From assembly GCF_007827465.1 (NCBI RefSeq), contig NZ_VISL01000001.1, positions 2,375,001 to 2,439,000 on the forward strand: a DNA stretch of 64,000 nucleotides, in the 5' to 3' direction. This document shows, one piece after another, positions 44,389-54,196 of this stretch (position 1 is its first letter; every line of letters starts with the position of its first letter). The stretch is from Dokdonia sp. Hel_I_53 (GTDB lineage Bacteria; Bacteroidota; Bacteroidia; Flavobacteriales; Flavobacteriaceae). The notes below the pieces were generated by a model that saw only the letters and a program-made list of their open reading frames with translations, made no database searches and was not told the origin of the DNA. Both the position numbers and the translations under genes were made by a program.

Positions 44389-45354
44389 TTATACTAAAGA
44401 AACTCTTTTAAATGCAACAACAGTAGCATTACCTTTAGAAGCTACATATTCTGCAACATTCTTACTTTCATCCATGATAAAACGTTGATCAAGTAATGCT
44501 TTCTCGTGATCTAAGGTTGTGTTATCTGCAACAAAACGAGCTACTTTTCCAGGTACAATGTTATCCCAGATTTTTTCTGGTTTCCCTTCAGCGGCAAGTT
44601 GCTCTTTAATGTCAGCCTCAGCTTTTGCTAGTACTTCTGGAGTAAGCTGTGACATAGAGATATATTGTGGTACGTTCTTTTGAGTTTTCCCAAGACGTCC
44701 AAGTTCAATATTTTCTTTTTCGATAGCTGCAATACGTGCTTCTGTTTCTGACGCTACAAAAGCAGAATCAAAATCTTTGTACGAAAGTGTAGACGCTCCC
44801 ATAGAAGCAACCTGCATAGATACACTCTTAGCAATTTCTTCAGCATTAGCTGTAGCTTCAGAAAGACCTGTAAGAGCACCAATCTTATTACCGTGTACAT
44901 AAGAACCTACAAATGGCGCTTCTAGTGTTTCATACCCACCAATCTCAATTTTCTCACCTATCACACCAGTTTGCTCAATAAGCTTATCTGCAACAGTCAT
45001 TCCGTCAAAGTCTGCTGCAAGCATTTCTTCTTTAGAATTTACAGAAAGCGCGATGCCTCCCATTTTATTTGCTAGCTCTACAAAAGAATCATTCTTTGTT
45101 ACGAAGTCTGTCTCACAGTTAAGTGATACAACAACGCCACGAGTGTTGTCTGCATTTATTTTTGCTACAACAACACCTTCAGAAGAATCTCTATCTGCTC
45201 TCTTTTCTGCAACTTTTTGTCCTTTCTTACGAAGTACAGTTACTGCATTATCAAAATCACCTTCTGCTTCAACGAGGGCTTTTTTACAATCCATCATTCC
45301 AGCTCCAGTAGCTTCTCTTAATCTTTTTACGTCTGCGGCGGTAATATTTGCCAT
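44389..45354 (-). CDS. tsf: Elongation factor Ts
   Basis: It is the guanine-nucleotide exchange factor for EF-Tu. It starts with the UBA-like domain ADVKRLREATGAGMMDCKKAL and has the TDFVTKNDSF motif that contacts EF-Tu. The 321-residue length is on the long side of normal. It follows rpsB after 89 bp that contain a terminator-like hairpin. Confidence 0.96.
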   Translation of the reverse strand: MANITAADVKRLREATGAGMMDCKKALVEAEGDFDNAVTVLRKKGQKVAEKRADRDSSEGVVVAKINADNTRGVVVSLNCETDFVTKNDSFVELANKMGGIALSVNSKEEMLAADFDGMTVADKLIEQTGVIGEKIEIGGYETLEAPFVGSYVHGNKIGALTGLSEATANAEEIAKSVSMQVASMGASTLSYKDFDSAFVASETEARIAAIEKENIELGRLGKTQKNVPQYISMSQLTPEVLAKAEADIKEQLAAEGKPEKIWDNIVPGKVARFVADNTTLDHEKALLDQRFIMDESKNVAEYVASKGNATVVAFKRVSLV

Positions 45355-45374
45355 TATGTATCAGTTTTAAAATT

Positions 45375-45421
45375 AAAAAAAGTCGTCTATTCAATTTCAA
45401 TAAAGAAAAGAAGTAGACGAC
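45375..45421 (-). terminator. Terminator-like hairpin between rpsB and tsf
   Basis: On the minus strand GTCGTCTA and TAGACGAC pair around a 24-nt loop, followed by TTTTTTT. It may attenuate tsf relative to rpsB; no separate -7 box for tsf was found. Confidence 0.55.
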
Positions 45422-45443
45422 CTTTACGTATTATCTTGTTGAT

Positions 45444-46244
45444 TTACTCTTCTTCTTCACTTGCAGCGACTTTCGCTTTTGGAGCTGCAGCTTTTTTGGT
45501 TTTCTTCTCCGCTTTTGGAGCATCATTACCTTCATTGCTAGCATCTTTTCCAGCTTTACGCTCTGCAAGACCTTCAGAAATAGCGTTAGAAACGTATCCT
45601 ACAATCTTATCGATAGACTTAGAAGCATCATCATTAGATGGGATTAAATAGTCTACTTCTCTTGGATCAGAGTTAGTATCTACCATCGCAAATATTGGAA
45701 TGTTTAATTTCTGAGCTTCTTTAATCGCGATATGCTCTCTCTTAATATCTACTACAAATAATGCACCTGGAAGGCGAGTCATATCTGCAATAGAACCTAA
45801 GTTTTTGTCAAGCTTCTCACGAAGACGATTCATTTGTAGTTTCTCTTTCTTAGAAAGTGTATCAAAACGACCATCTTGTTTCATGCGGTCGATTGTTTGC
45901 ATTTTCTTAATCGCTTTACGTATCGTGATAAAGTTTGTAAGCATTCCACCAGGCCATCTTTCTGTGATGTACGGCATGTTTGCATTACGCGCTTTTTCAG
46001 CTACGATATCTTTAGCTTGTTTTTTGGTAGCTACAAAAAGTATTTTTCTACCAGAAGCAGCAATCTTGTTTAGAGCCTCGCAAGTCTCTTCAATTTTTGC
46101 TGCAGTTTTGTAAAGATTGATAATGTGAATCCCATTACGCTCCATATAAATATACGGTGCCATGTTAGGATCCCATCTTCTTGTGAGGTGTCCAAAGTGA
46201 ACTCCTGCATCAAGCAAATCTTTTATTTCGATGTTGTTTGCCAT
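45444..46244 (-). CDS. rpsB: 30S ribosomal protein S2
   Basis: The 266 residues carry the S2 landmarks [34 protein letters not shown] and [16 protein letters not shown]-terminal tail of about 35 residues rich in Ala, Lys and Glu is an extension beyond the folded domain. A 209-bp gap separates it from rpsI. Confidence 0.96.
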   Translation of the reverse strand: MANNIEIKDLLDAGVHFGHLTRRWDPNMAPYIYMERNGIHIINLYKTAAKIEETCEALNKIAASGRKILFVATKKQAKDIVAEKARNANMPYITERWPGGMLTNFITIRKAIKKMQTIDRMKQDGRFDTLSKKEKLQMNRLREKLDKNLGSIADMTRLPGALFVVDIKREHIAIKEAQKLNIPIFAMVDTNSDPREVDYLIPSNDDASKSIDKIVGYVSNAISEGLAERKAGKDASNEGNDAPKAEKKTKKAAAPKAKVAASEEEE

Positions 46245-46453
46245 TTTTGTAATAGTTTACGTTCCGTTGAGAAATTAATAGTAGCAACTCCGAGCTCGTC
46301 GGGGTTTAGATGCTAAACTAACCTTGATTCATTTTACTCTTTCGCGAAAGCGAACCAAGCAACGACAACATTTCAATTAATTTTAAATTTAAATAGTAAT
46401 CAATTCTAATTCTACTCTTTCCAGCTTGCGCCAGATAGGAGTAAAGCGGTATA
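46245..46453. other. Leader region of rpsB
   Basis: The gap between rpsI and rpsB holds a palindrome copy and a short CCGA/TCGG stem near 46290-46305. I find no exact TAnnTTTG for rpsB, so it is probably read from rplM. The length suggests an autoregulatory leader, but no known motif was recognised. Confidence 0.4.
46338..46351. repeat. Palindrome copy, 13/14 match
   Basis: TCTTTCGCGAAAGC, first base changed, in the rpsI-rpsB gap. Confidence 0.8.
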
Positions 46454-46840
46454 TTAACGCTTTGAGAATTGGAATTTCTTACGTGCTTTCTTCTGACCGA
46501 ATTTCTTACGCTCTACCATTCTTGGATCACGAGTAAGAAGCCCTTCTGGTTTAAGGATCCCACGGTTTTCTTCGTCTAGTTCACACATTGCTCTAGAAAG
46601 AGCAAGTCTGATAGCTTCAGCTTGACCAGTGATACCTCCACCATATACATTTACATTAATGTCAAAGTTCCCTTCATTGTTTGTTAAAACAAGTGGCTGG
46701 TTTACTTTGTACTGTAATGTACCTGTAGGAAAGTAGTTGTTCAGTTCCTTTTTGTTTACAGTAATGTTTCCTTTTCCTTCAGAAAGGTAAACACGAGCTA
46801 CTGCAGTCTTACGACGACCGATTTTGTGTAAAGTCTCCAT
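46454..46840 (-). CDS. rpsI: 30S ribosomal protein S9
   Basis: The 128 residues begin with IGRRKTAVARVYLSEGKG and end in the basic tail GQKKARKKFQFSKR that reaches the ribosomal P site. Its ATG overlaps the rplM stop by one base (TAATG), so translation is coupled. Confidence 0.97.
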   Translation of the reverse strand: METLHKIGRRKTAVARVYLSEGKGNITVNKKELNNYFPTGTLQYKVNQPLVLTNNEGNFDINVNVYGGGITGQAEAIRLALSRAMCELDEENRGILKPEGLLTRDPRMVERKKFGQKKARKKFQFSKR

Positions 46841-47295
46841 TACTTAATTTCGTTAAGGTTAATGGTACGTGGCTTCTGCGCTTCCTGCTCGTGCTCTGCT
46901 CCTGCATACACTTTAAGGTTGCGGAAGATAGCACTTCCCAATTTGTTTTTTGGTAACATCCCTTTCACGGCAGCTTCTACTACACGTGTTGGATCTTTTT
47001 CGTAGAGTTCTCTAGCTGTAAGACTACGTTGCCCACCTGGGTATCCAGTGTGACGGATGTATGATTTTTCCGTCCACTTGTTTCCAGATAATTGCACCTT
47101 TGCAGCGTTTATGATAACAACGTTATCTCCACAATCTACATGAGGTGTAAAACTAGGCTTGTACTTACCGCGTAAAAACTTAGCTACGATAGAAGACATA
47201 CGTCCTAGCGTCTGTCCCTCTGCATCTATCAAAACCCACTCCTTGTTTACGGTAGCTTTGTTTGCAGATACTGTTTTGTAACTTAATGCGTCCAC
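46840..47295 (-). CDS. rplM: 50S ribosomal protein L13
   Basis: The 151 residues show the L13 features WVLIDAEGQTLGRMSS, VDCGDNVVIINAAKV and YIRHTGYPGG. It is the first gene of rplM-rpsI-rpsB-tsf and has a -7 box about 50 bp upstream of its ATG. Confidence 0.97.
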   Translation of the reverse strand: MDALSYKTVSANKATVNKEWVLIDAEGQTLGRMSSIVAKFLRGKYKPSFTPHVDCGDNVVIINAAKVQLSGNKWTEKSYIRHTGYPGGQRSLTARELYEKDPTRVVEAAVKGMLPKNKLGSAIFRNLKVYAGAEHEQEAQKPRTINLNEIK

Positions 47296-47345
47296 ACTAA
47301 TTAATTTTAATTAAACATTCCATTTCCCGCCTAAAAACGGGTCTG

Positions 47346-47353
47346 CAAAAGTA
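47346..47353 (-). promoter_or_regulatory. Ribosomal-protein operon promoter, -7 box
   Basis: TACTTTTG on the minus strand, 50 bp before the rplM ATG. Confidence 0.5.
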
Positions 47354-47489
47354 CAATTATTTTTACAGCTACCAAATAGCTGAGCCACTATATTTTAATG
47401 TCTTTTTTATCAACCCTATTTATAGTTAATCAAATATCACAAAAAGTGCCTTTTAGCTCCATTTATTCAATCAAAAAAGATACATATAC

Positions 47490-47503
47490 GCTTTCGCGAA
47501 AGC
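47490..47503. repeat. Palindrome copy, perfect
   Basis: GCTTTCGCGAAAGC extended to TACGCTTTCGCGAAAGCGTA, a 20-bp perfect palindrome, between the divergent rplM and DUF5916 genes. Confidence 0.95.
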
Positions 47504-47543
47504 GTACTATTTCCTTTTATTTGTTAATGTACTCTTAAAAATA

Positions 47544-47559
47544 TGTGATTAGTGTCACA
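47544..47559. promoter_or_regulatory. CRP-like inverted repeat upstream of DUF5916
   Basis: TGTGA-TTAGTG-TCACA equals the consensus spacing and half-sites of enterobacterial CRP (TGTGA-N6-TCACA). It lies 48 bp before the proposed start of the DUF5916 gene. Whether a flavobacterial Crp/Fnr protein uses this word is not known from the sequence. Confidence 0.4.
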
Positions 47560-47607
47560 TAGATTGGCTTGGTCCGTCTTTTAAATACATCAATCAAAAT
47601 TATTTTA

Positions 47608-50301
47608 ATGTTACTAACCACTCATTCATTAAGAGCATTTAGCATGCTTTCATTATTCTTTTGCATAACGTTACATGCACAAGAAGACTCTACAGAAACT
47701 ATTATTGAACGTAAGGTCTATACCACTAAAGCGGTACAAGGAACAGCTCCTTCTATAGACGGAGACCTTGCAGATAGAGCATGGGAAGCCGTGCCATGGT
47801 CTACAGATTATACACAATTTCAACCTGATATAGGTAAGCCCCCTACGCAACAAACCAAAATGAAAATCACATATGATGACAAAAACTTATATGTAGCGTT
47901 TCTATGTTATGAAAGTGATTTGTCTAAAATCGAAAAACGACTAGGAAGAAGAGATGATTTTCCAGGCGACTGGGTAGAGATAAATATTGATAGTTATAAC
48001 GATGACCGTACAGGTTTTTCATTTACAGCCTCAGCCTCTGGAGTCAAAGGGGATGAGTTTATTTCTAACAATGGTAATTTTGACTCCAGCTGGAATCCTA
48101 TCTGGTATCTCGCCACTGCAGATCATCCAGAAGGGTGGACAGCAGAGATACGCATACCACTTAGTCAGTTGCGCTTTAGTGCAGAGGATGAACAGGTGTG
48201 GGGTATACAGTCCACCCGACGTTACTTTGCAAATGAAGAACGTTCTACTTGGCAAGAACTGCCAGCAAACCCTCCTGGATGGGTGAGTGAATTTGGAGAG
48301 TTACATGGCATCAAAGGAATCAAGCCTCAAAAGCAGTTAGAGATTCAACCCTATGCACTGGCGCAATACAATACGTATGAGGAGGAAGAAGGAAATCCTT
48401 TTAGAGATGGAGATGATTTTAGTGGGAACGTCGGGCTAGACGCAAAAATTGGGATTACGAACGACTTAACGCTTGATCTTACGGTAAATCCAGATTTTGG
48501 ACAAGTAGATGCAGATCCTGGAGCGATTGCACTTGATGGTTTTGAAATATTCTTTCAAGAACGTCGCCCATTCTTTGTAGAAAATAAAAGTGTTTTTGAT
48601 TTTAGAGTAGGTGGTGGATCTGATAATGTATTCTTTCCAAGACGTATTGGGCGTACACCACAAGGTTATACCACTAGAGATGGGAGTAAAGCAGAGTTTG
48701 AAGATTTCCCTAATAACTCAACCATTCTTGGTGCGGCAAAGTTTAGCGGTAAAACGAAAGATGGTTGGACTATAGGGGTGCTAGAAAGTGTGACTGCTAA
48801 GGAGTATGCAGAAATAGATTTAAATACGCGTGAAGAAATCACCCAGCCATTAGCAGATATCAATGAACTTGGTACAAAGCGTAGAGAATTAGTAGAACCA
48901 CTCACTAATTATTTTGTGGGACGTGTTCAAAAGGATTTTAATGATCGCAATTCCTTTATTGGTGGGATTTTTACGGGTACGCATAGAAACATGGAGCGCG
49001 GCTTAGATTTTCTACATACCCAGGCATATTCTGGAGGTGTAGACTTTAGACATAACTGGAATAATCGCAAGTATTATATAGAAGGAAGGGGGATCATAAG
49101 TCGGGTAAATGGTAATCCACAAGCGCTCCTTAATACACAAACATCGCTCACGCATTTATACCAGCGTGTAGATGCAAGTCATCTTGAAGTAGATGAAAGT
49201 GCCACCAGTTTGTCTGGTACAGGCGGAAATCTCGCTGCAGGTCGTAATAGCGGTAAATGGAGGTATGAGTTGGGAGGGAACTGGAGATCACCAGGGCTAG
49301 AGCTCAATGATATAGGTTTTTTACGTCGCGCAGATCGTATTGTACAATTTGCAAACGTACGTCGTTTTTGGAATAACTCGACTTCTTGGTATAGGCAAGC
49401 AAACGTTGGTTTTGAGCAAACCACACAATTTGATTTTGAAGGGAATTATAACCGAATTCAATACCAGTTAAATGGTAATATCAATTGGAAAAATAATTGG
49501 TTTACAGAAGTAGGAGGAGCGCATAAGCCACGTATTTTTATAAATAGTTATTTGCGAGGAGGACCGCGATGGGCATTTGCCGAAGAAAATTTTGGATTCT
49601 TATTCGCAGGAACAGATCAACGTAAAAAGTTTTCAGCAATTGCTGGATATGTCTATTCTCAGGCAAAACAAGATAACTTTAGCCTAAAGCGTTACGAGCT
49701 ACGTTTAAACTGGCAACCACTAGATGCATTGAGTCTCAATTTAAGCACCCAATATGAGATCAACCCCAATAAAACACAATATGTATCCCAGCAATCTTAT
49801 GCTCCTGTAGATTATGGAACCCGTTATATCACAGGAGAAATAGATCAAGAAACACTAAGTACTACCTTGCGTGTGAATTACAATATAAATCCAAACTTTA
49901 CGATACAATACTACGCACAACCCTTTATAGCAAAAGGAACCTATTCTAAATTTAATTATGTAGCAGATAGTGATAACAAAGATCTAAATAAACGCGTGGC
50001 CTGGTATACTGAGAATCAGATTTCTGAAGATCAGGGAGTGTTTAGTATAGATGAAAATGAAGACGGTAACGCAGATTATGCCTTTGGCAAGCCAGATTTT
50101 AACTTTGTCCAGTTCCGATCAAATCTTGTAGCAAGGTGGGAATATATTCCAGGATCTGAACTATTTTTAGTGTGGTCACAGGGAATAGAAGGTGGAGCCT
50201 CCATAGACGAATCTCTTTTTGATGCTGCAGATAGCCAAATACTCGGCCAGCAAATTAGAAATACCTTTTTAGTAAAGTGGACGTATCGATTTGTGTTATA
50301 G
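47608..50301 (+). CDS. DUF5916 outer-membrane-associated protein with CBM9-like N-terminus
   Basis: The frame is open from a TTG at 47569; MLLTTHSLRAFSMLSLFFC at 47608 is the likely signal peptide, cleaved after LHAQ. A CBM9-like domain follows (PSIDGDLADRAWEAVPW to LSQLRFS, about residues 45-200), then the DUF5916 region (DLTLDLTVNPDFGQVDADPG, FFQERRPFFVENKSVFDF). Alternating strands run to a C-terminal TYRFVL, suggesting a membrane beta-barrel. The total is 897 residues. The function is unknown. It is a single gene with a strong terminator. Confidence 0.88.
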   Translation: MLLTTHSLRAFSMLSLFFCITLHAQEDSTETIIERKVYTTKAVQGTAPSIDGDLADRAWEAVPWSTDYTQFQPDIGKPPTQQTKMKITYDDKNLYVAFLCYESDLSKIEKRLGRRDDFPGDWVEINIDSYNDDRTGFSFTASASGVKGDEFISNNGNFDSSWNPIWYLATADHPEGWTAEIRIPLSQLRFSAEDEQVWGIQSTRRYFANEERSTWQELPANPPGWVSEFGELHGIKGIKPQKQLEIQPYALAQYNTYEEEEGNPFRDGDDFSGNVGLDAKIGITNDLTLDLTVNPDFGQVDADPGAIALDGFEIFFQERRPFFVENKSVFDFRVGGGSDNVFFPRRIGRTPQGYTTRDGSKAEFEDFPNNSTILGAAKFSGKTKDGWTIGVLESVTAKEYAEIDLNTREEITQPLADINELGTKRRELVEPLTNYFVGRVQKDFNDRNSFIGGIFTGTHRNMERGLDFLHTQAYSGGVDFRHNWNNRKYYIEGRGIISRVNGNPQALLNTQTSLTHLYQRVDASHLEVDESATSLSGTGGNLAAGRNSGKWRYELGGNWRSPGLELNDIGFLRRADRIVQFANVRRFWNNSTSWYRQANVGFEQTTQFDFEGNYNRIQYQLNGNINWKNNWFTEVGGAHKPRIFINSYLRGGPRWAFAEENFGFLFAGTDQRKKFSAIAGYVYSQAKQDNFSLKRYELRLNWQPLDALSLNLSTQYEINPNKTQYVSQQSYAPVDYGTRYITGEIDQETLSTTLRVNYNINPNFTIQYYAQPFIAKGTYSKFNYVADSDNKDLNKRVAWYTENQISEDQGVFSIDENEDGNADYAFGKPDFNFVQFRSNLVARWEYIPGSELFLVWSQGIEGGASIDESLFDAADSQILGQQIRNTFLVKWTYRFVL

Positions 50302-50320
50302 ACGAATCAAATCTCAAAAT

Positions 50321-50362
50321 AAAAAATCCCAAATTCCAATGTATTGGAGTTTGGGATTTTTA
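50321..50362 (+). terminator. Terminator of the DUF5916 gene
   Basis: Arms of about 17 nt, AAATCCCAAATTCCAAT with ATTGGAGTTTGGGATTT, have a single G-T pair and a GT loop, followed by TT. Confidence 0.85.
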
Positions 50363-50489
50363 CTTGTTAAACTCTTCTCTTTATTATTACAAAAACGGTT
50401 ATTTTTTTTCTGCTTGTAATAAGAAAAAAATAAAGGAGCGTGGAAAGAAGATTATGATCAAAGGATATTTTAAAATACAGGATATTAAT

Positions 50490-51179
50490 CTAATCATTTT
50501 TGCTATCAAGTTTATTCAATAATTCCTTCGCATCAATTAAGCCATATCTTACAGCCTCTTTTAGGTGTTTTTGGGCATTTAAAGTATCTTTTAATTTGAG
50601 ATATGCTTGGCCTATCCAACTTTGGATGTCTCCTACTTGATAATTTTTATTTAACGAAAACTTTAAATCTTCAATACCAGAACTATAACTTTTATTTAAA
50701 ATGTGAGAAATACCTCTTTCATAAATAATCTCATAGTCTTTCATACGATAGTCAGCATCGCTATCCCATCTACCTGCGTAATTAATGAATAGTCGTATAC
50801 TATCACTCTTTATTGCACCCTCTGTTTTAAGAGCTTCGTTATAATAATTTATCGCTATCTGATACTTCTCAATGCGCTTAAAATTATTACCAATATTATT
50901 TAAGACCATAGTGTTATCCGGATCAAATGCAAGAATAAGTTTGTAGTCCTCAATTGCACCCTCAAAATCACCGATCATAGATTTGTCAGCACCGCGATTT
51001 ATTAATGCTGGGCGAAAGTTTCTTCTTTTGTTAATAGCTTTATCAAGAAGTTTTATTGCTTCTTCGTATTTGCCGTCATCTTCCAGATCAAAAGCCTCAT
51101 TGAAATAATAATCCGCACTTCTAATATCGCAAGAACTGAATAAAAGAGAAGCAAATAGAATTATTAAATATTGTCGCAT
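50490..51179 (-). CDS. TPR-repeat lipoprotein
   Basis: The lipobox LLFSSC lies near residue 17. At least four tetratricopeptide repeats follow from residue 24 (ADYYFNEAFDLEDDGKYEEA, ALINRGADKSMIGDFEGAIE, VLNNIGNNFKRIEKYQIAIN) up to about residue 210. Such proteins are scaffolds for protein interaction; the partner is unknown. It starts 12 bp after polA and is probably cotranscribed with it. Confidence 0.85.
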   Translation of the reverse strand: MRQYLIILFASLLFSSCDIRSADYYFNEAFDLEDDGKYEEAIKLLDKAINKRRNFRPALINRGADKSMIGDFEGAIEDYKLILAFDPDNTMVLNNIGNNFKRIEKYQIAINYYNEALKTEGAIKSDSIRLFINYAGRWDSDADYRMKDYEIIYERGISHILNKSYSSGIEDLKFSLNKNYQVGDIQSWIGQAYLKLKDTLNAQKHLKEAVRYGLIDAKELLNKLDSKND

Positions 51180-51191
51180 TTTTTCTAATAT

Positions 51192-54041
51192 TTAATGCGC
51201 TTCTAGCCAGTTTTCACCTAGACCAACTTCTACATCCAGTGGCACTGCCATTTTAAAGGCGTTTTCCATTTCTGTTTGTATCAATTCTTTCATTGCGTCC
51301 AGCTCCTCATTAGGCACGTCAAAAACCAATTCATCGTGCACTTGTAAGAGCATTTTTGTCTTGTAATCGCTATTTTCAAGTTTTTTAAAAATATTGATCA
51401 TTGCGATTTTGATAATATCTGCTGCACTTCCTTGTATGGGTGCGTTTACAGCATTACGCTCTGCTGCGCCTCGCACTACTGCATTGCTTGAATTTATTCC
51501 GTTGAGGTAGCGACGGCGGTCTAGAACTGTTTTTACATAACCATTTTCGCGAGCAAATTCTACAAGTTCGCTCATGTAGTTACGCAGTTTTGGGTAAGAT
51601 TTGTAGTAATTATCAATAAGTTCTTTGGCCTCACCACGTGATAAATCTGTTTGATTGGAAAGTCCAAAAGCAGATACTCCATAGATGATTCCAAAATTTA
51701 CTGTTTTGGCATTACTTCGTTGTTCACGAGTAACTTCATCAATGGGTACGTTAAAAACTTTTGCAGCGGTACTCGCGTGAATGTCTTCGCCATTTGTAAA
51801 AGCTTGTATCATATTTTCCTCATCACTTAAAGCGGCAATAATGCGTAATTCTATTTGAGAATAATCGGCAGCGAGTAGGGTGTGGTTTTTATCTCTTGGA
51901 ATAAAGGCTTTTCGTACCTGACGCCCTCTTTCTGTACGGATTGGGATATTTTGTAAATTAGGATTATTAGAACTCAAACGACCCGTGGCAGCAACCGTTT
52001 GCATATAATCGGTATGCACACGGCCATCACTAGCAACTTGCTCTGGTAGGGCATCTACATAAGTTGACTTTAATTTTGAAAGACCGCGATAATCCAACAC
52101 CTTTTGAATGATTTCATGATCTTTTGCTAAGTAAGAAAGGACATCTTCTGCAGTGGAGTATTGACCTGTTTTTGTTTTCTTAGGCTTCTCCACCAACTTC
52201 ATTTTATCAAACAAAATTTCGCCTAATTGCTTTGGAGATGATATTTTAAATTCCTCTCCTGCCTCTTCATAGATCTCAGAAGTAAGTCGCTCGATGTCTG
52301 CATTGAGGTCGCCAGATAGACTTTGCAAGAATTCTACATCAAGATTTATACCCTCCACTTCCATTGCAGCAAGTACACGTAACAACGGTATTTCAATCTC
52401 ATCAAATAGCTTGCGAGTTCCAGCTTCTTCTAGTTCTTTTTCGAAGTGCTGCTTGAGTTGCAAAGTAATATCAGCATCTTCTACGGCATATTCTGTTTGC
52501 TCTGCAACTGGAACGTCGCGCATGGATTTCTGATTCTTCCCTTTTTTACCAATAAGCTCAGTGATAGAAACTGGCGTATAATTAAGATAGGTTTCTGCTA
52601 GCACATCCATATTATGTCGCATATCTGGATTTATCAGATAATGAGCAAGCATGGTATCAAAGAGTTTCCCTTTTACGGTGATCTGATACTTAGCTAGTAC
52701 TTTAATATCGTACTTTAAGTTCTGGCCAATTTTTTCAATGGAAGAATCTTCAAAGAACGGGCGTAACTCTTCAATAAGTTCTTGGGCTTCAGTTCTGTCT
52801 TCGGGAAACGGAATGTAAAAACCCTTGCCAGCTTCCCATGAAAACGCAATACCAACAAGTTCTGCAACTAGTGGATCAAGTCCGGTGGTTTCTGTGTCAA
52901 AACAAACTGAGGATTGCTTGAGGAGGTTTTGCAGAAATAATTTTCGCGCAAGCGGACTATCCACTTTTTGATAAAAATGTTGGGTATCTTTAATAGTTTT
53001 GCGAGTAGATGCATCAGAAACAGCATCTGCAGTGGCACCACCATCTCCACCAAATAACGAAAACTGCCCTGCTCCTGCATTAGTAGCAGCTGCTTTTTTA
53101 CCAGAATGTGTAGAGCTTACTTGCGTCCCTTGGTCTGCCTCACCAGAGAATATCTTTACAAACTGATCCTTCATACGACGGAACTCAAGCTCGTCAAACT
53201 TTTTTGCTACAGCATCTGCATCTGGCTCAGAAAGTTCGTAATCTTTTGCATCAAAAGTAACATCACAGTCTAGCATTATGGTGGCTAGTTTTTTTGAAAG
53301 TAGACCTAGCTCTGCATTTGCAATTACTTTTTCTTTCATTTTGCCCTTGAGTTTATCTGTGTTCTCAAGAAGGCCTTCCATAGAACCGTAAGCGGCAATG
53401 AATTTCTTAGCTGTTTTGTCACCTACACCTGGCAAACCAGGAATATTATCTGAGGCGTCACCCATCATCCCTAGATAATCAATTACTTGCTCTGGCCGCT
53501 CTACTTCAAAACGTTTTTGCACTTCTGGAATTCCCCATATTTCAATACCGTTACCCATACGGGCTGGTTTGTACATGAAAATATTCTCAGAAACTAACTG
53601 GGCATAGTCCTTATCTGGTGTGACCATGTATATTTTAAAACCTTCTTTTTCGGCTTGCTTAGATAAGGTTCCAATAAGGTCATCTGCTTCAACACCTTCC
53701 CGCTCTATAATAGGAATGTGCATTGCCTTTAATATTTCTTGTATATGAGGGATTGCTACACGAATAGCCTCTGGAGTTTCATCTCGATTTGCCTTATAAT
53801 CTTCAAAAGCTTCTACACGCGCAGAACTACCACCCTTATCAAATGCAACGGCAAGATGGTCTGGGCGTTCTCTTTTTATAACATCAAAAAGACTGTTTGT
53901 AAATCCCATAATGGCACTTACGTCCATACCTGTACTGGTGATACGAGGATTCTTTATTAAAGCATAGTAGCCGCGAAAAATAAGGGCATATGCATCTAGA
54001 AGAAATAATCTCTTTTGGGTATTTTCTGTGGTGTTTGTCAC
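51192..54041 (-). CDS. polA: DNA polymerase I
   Basis: It functions in Okazaki-fragment processing and repair. The 949-residue protein has three intact parts. The 5'-3' exonuclease (residues 10-300) contains GVEADDLIGTLSKQAE and GDASDNIPGLPGVGDKTA. The 3'-5' exonuclease (about 370-560) has active-site acids in CFDTETTGLDPL and the late motif YAVEDADITLQL. The polymerase has DYSQIELRIIAAL, the O-helix RSNAKTVNFGIIYG, and VHDELVFDV. The proofreading residues are present, unlike in some bacterial Pol I enzymes. A palindrome copy lies 20 bp upstream of the ATG. Confidence 0.97.
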   Translation of the reverse strand: MTNTTENTQKRLFLLDAYALIFRGYYALIKNPRITSTGMDVSAIMGFTNSLFDVIKRERPDHLAVAFDKGGSSARVEAFEDYKANRDETPEAIRVAIPHIQEILKAMHIPIIEREGVEADDLIGTLSKQAEKEGFKIYMVTPDKDYAQLVSENIFMYKPARMGNGIEIWGIPEVQKRFEVERPEQVIDYLGMMGDASDNIPGLPGVGDKTAKKFIAAYGSMEGLLENTDKLKGKMKEKVIANAELGLLSKKLATIMLDCDVTFDAKDYELSEPDADAVAKKFDELEFRRMKDQFVKIFSGEADQGTQVSSTHSGKKAAATNAGAGQFSLFGGDGGATADAVSDASTRKTIKDTQHFYQKVDSPLARKLFLQNLLKQSSVCFDTETTGLDPLVAELVGIAFSWEAGKGFYIPFPEDRTEAQELIEELRPFFEDSSIEKIGQNLKYDIKVLAKYQITVKGKLFDTMLAHYLINPDMRHNMDVLAETYLNYTPVSITELIGKKGKNQKSMRDVPVAEQTEYAVEDADITLQLKQHFEKELEEAGTRKLFDEIEIPLLRVLAAMEVEGINLDVEFLQSLSGDLNADIERLTSEIYEEAGEEFKISSPKQLGEILFDKMKLVEKPKKTKTGQYSTAEDVLSYLAKDHEIIQKVLDYRGLSKLKSTYVDALPEQVASDGRVHTDYMQTVAATGRLSSNNPNLQNIPIRTERGRQVRKAFIPRDKNHTLLAADYSQIELRIIAALSDEENMIQAFTNGEDIHASTAAKVFNVPIDEVTREQRSNAKTVNFGIIYGVSAFGLSNQTDLSRGEAKELIDNYYKSYPKLRNYMSELVEFARENGYVKTVLDRRRYLNGINSSNAVVRGAAERNAVNAPIQGSAADIIKIAMINIFKKLENSDYKTKMLLQVHDELVFDVPNEELDAMKELIQTEMENAFKMAVPLDVEVGLGENWLEAH

Positions 54042-54061
54042 TTGAAATGGTTTTGAATTAC

Positions 54062-54075
54062 GCTTTCGCGAAAGC
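54062..54075. repeat. Palindrome copy, perfect, in a duplicated 55-bp segment
   Basis: GCTTTCGCGAAAGC 20 bp upstream of polA. The adjoining sequence to about 54110 resembles that next to the copy at 55489. Confidence 0.95.
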
Positions 54076-54196
54076 GAATTGCTGCAAAACTCAAATGTAA
54101 GAAGTTGTAATGGGAATCACAGACCGTGTTAATAACTAAATATGTAACAATAGACTTGATAGATGGTTTGCGATAAGATAGTTCTATCTTAGAAGT

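Noticed and set aside
50384..50422. TTATTACAA/TTGTAATAA inverted repeat as terminator of the TPR gene
   Set aside because: The loop of about 21 nt and AT-only stem make it weak, and it lies about 70 bp past the stop; it is not called.
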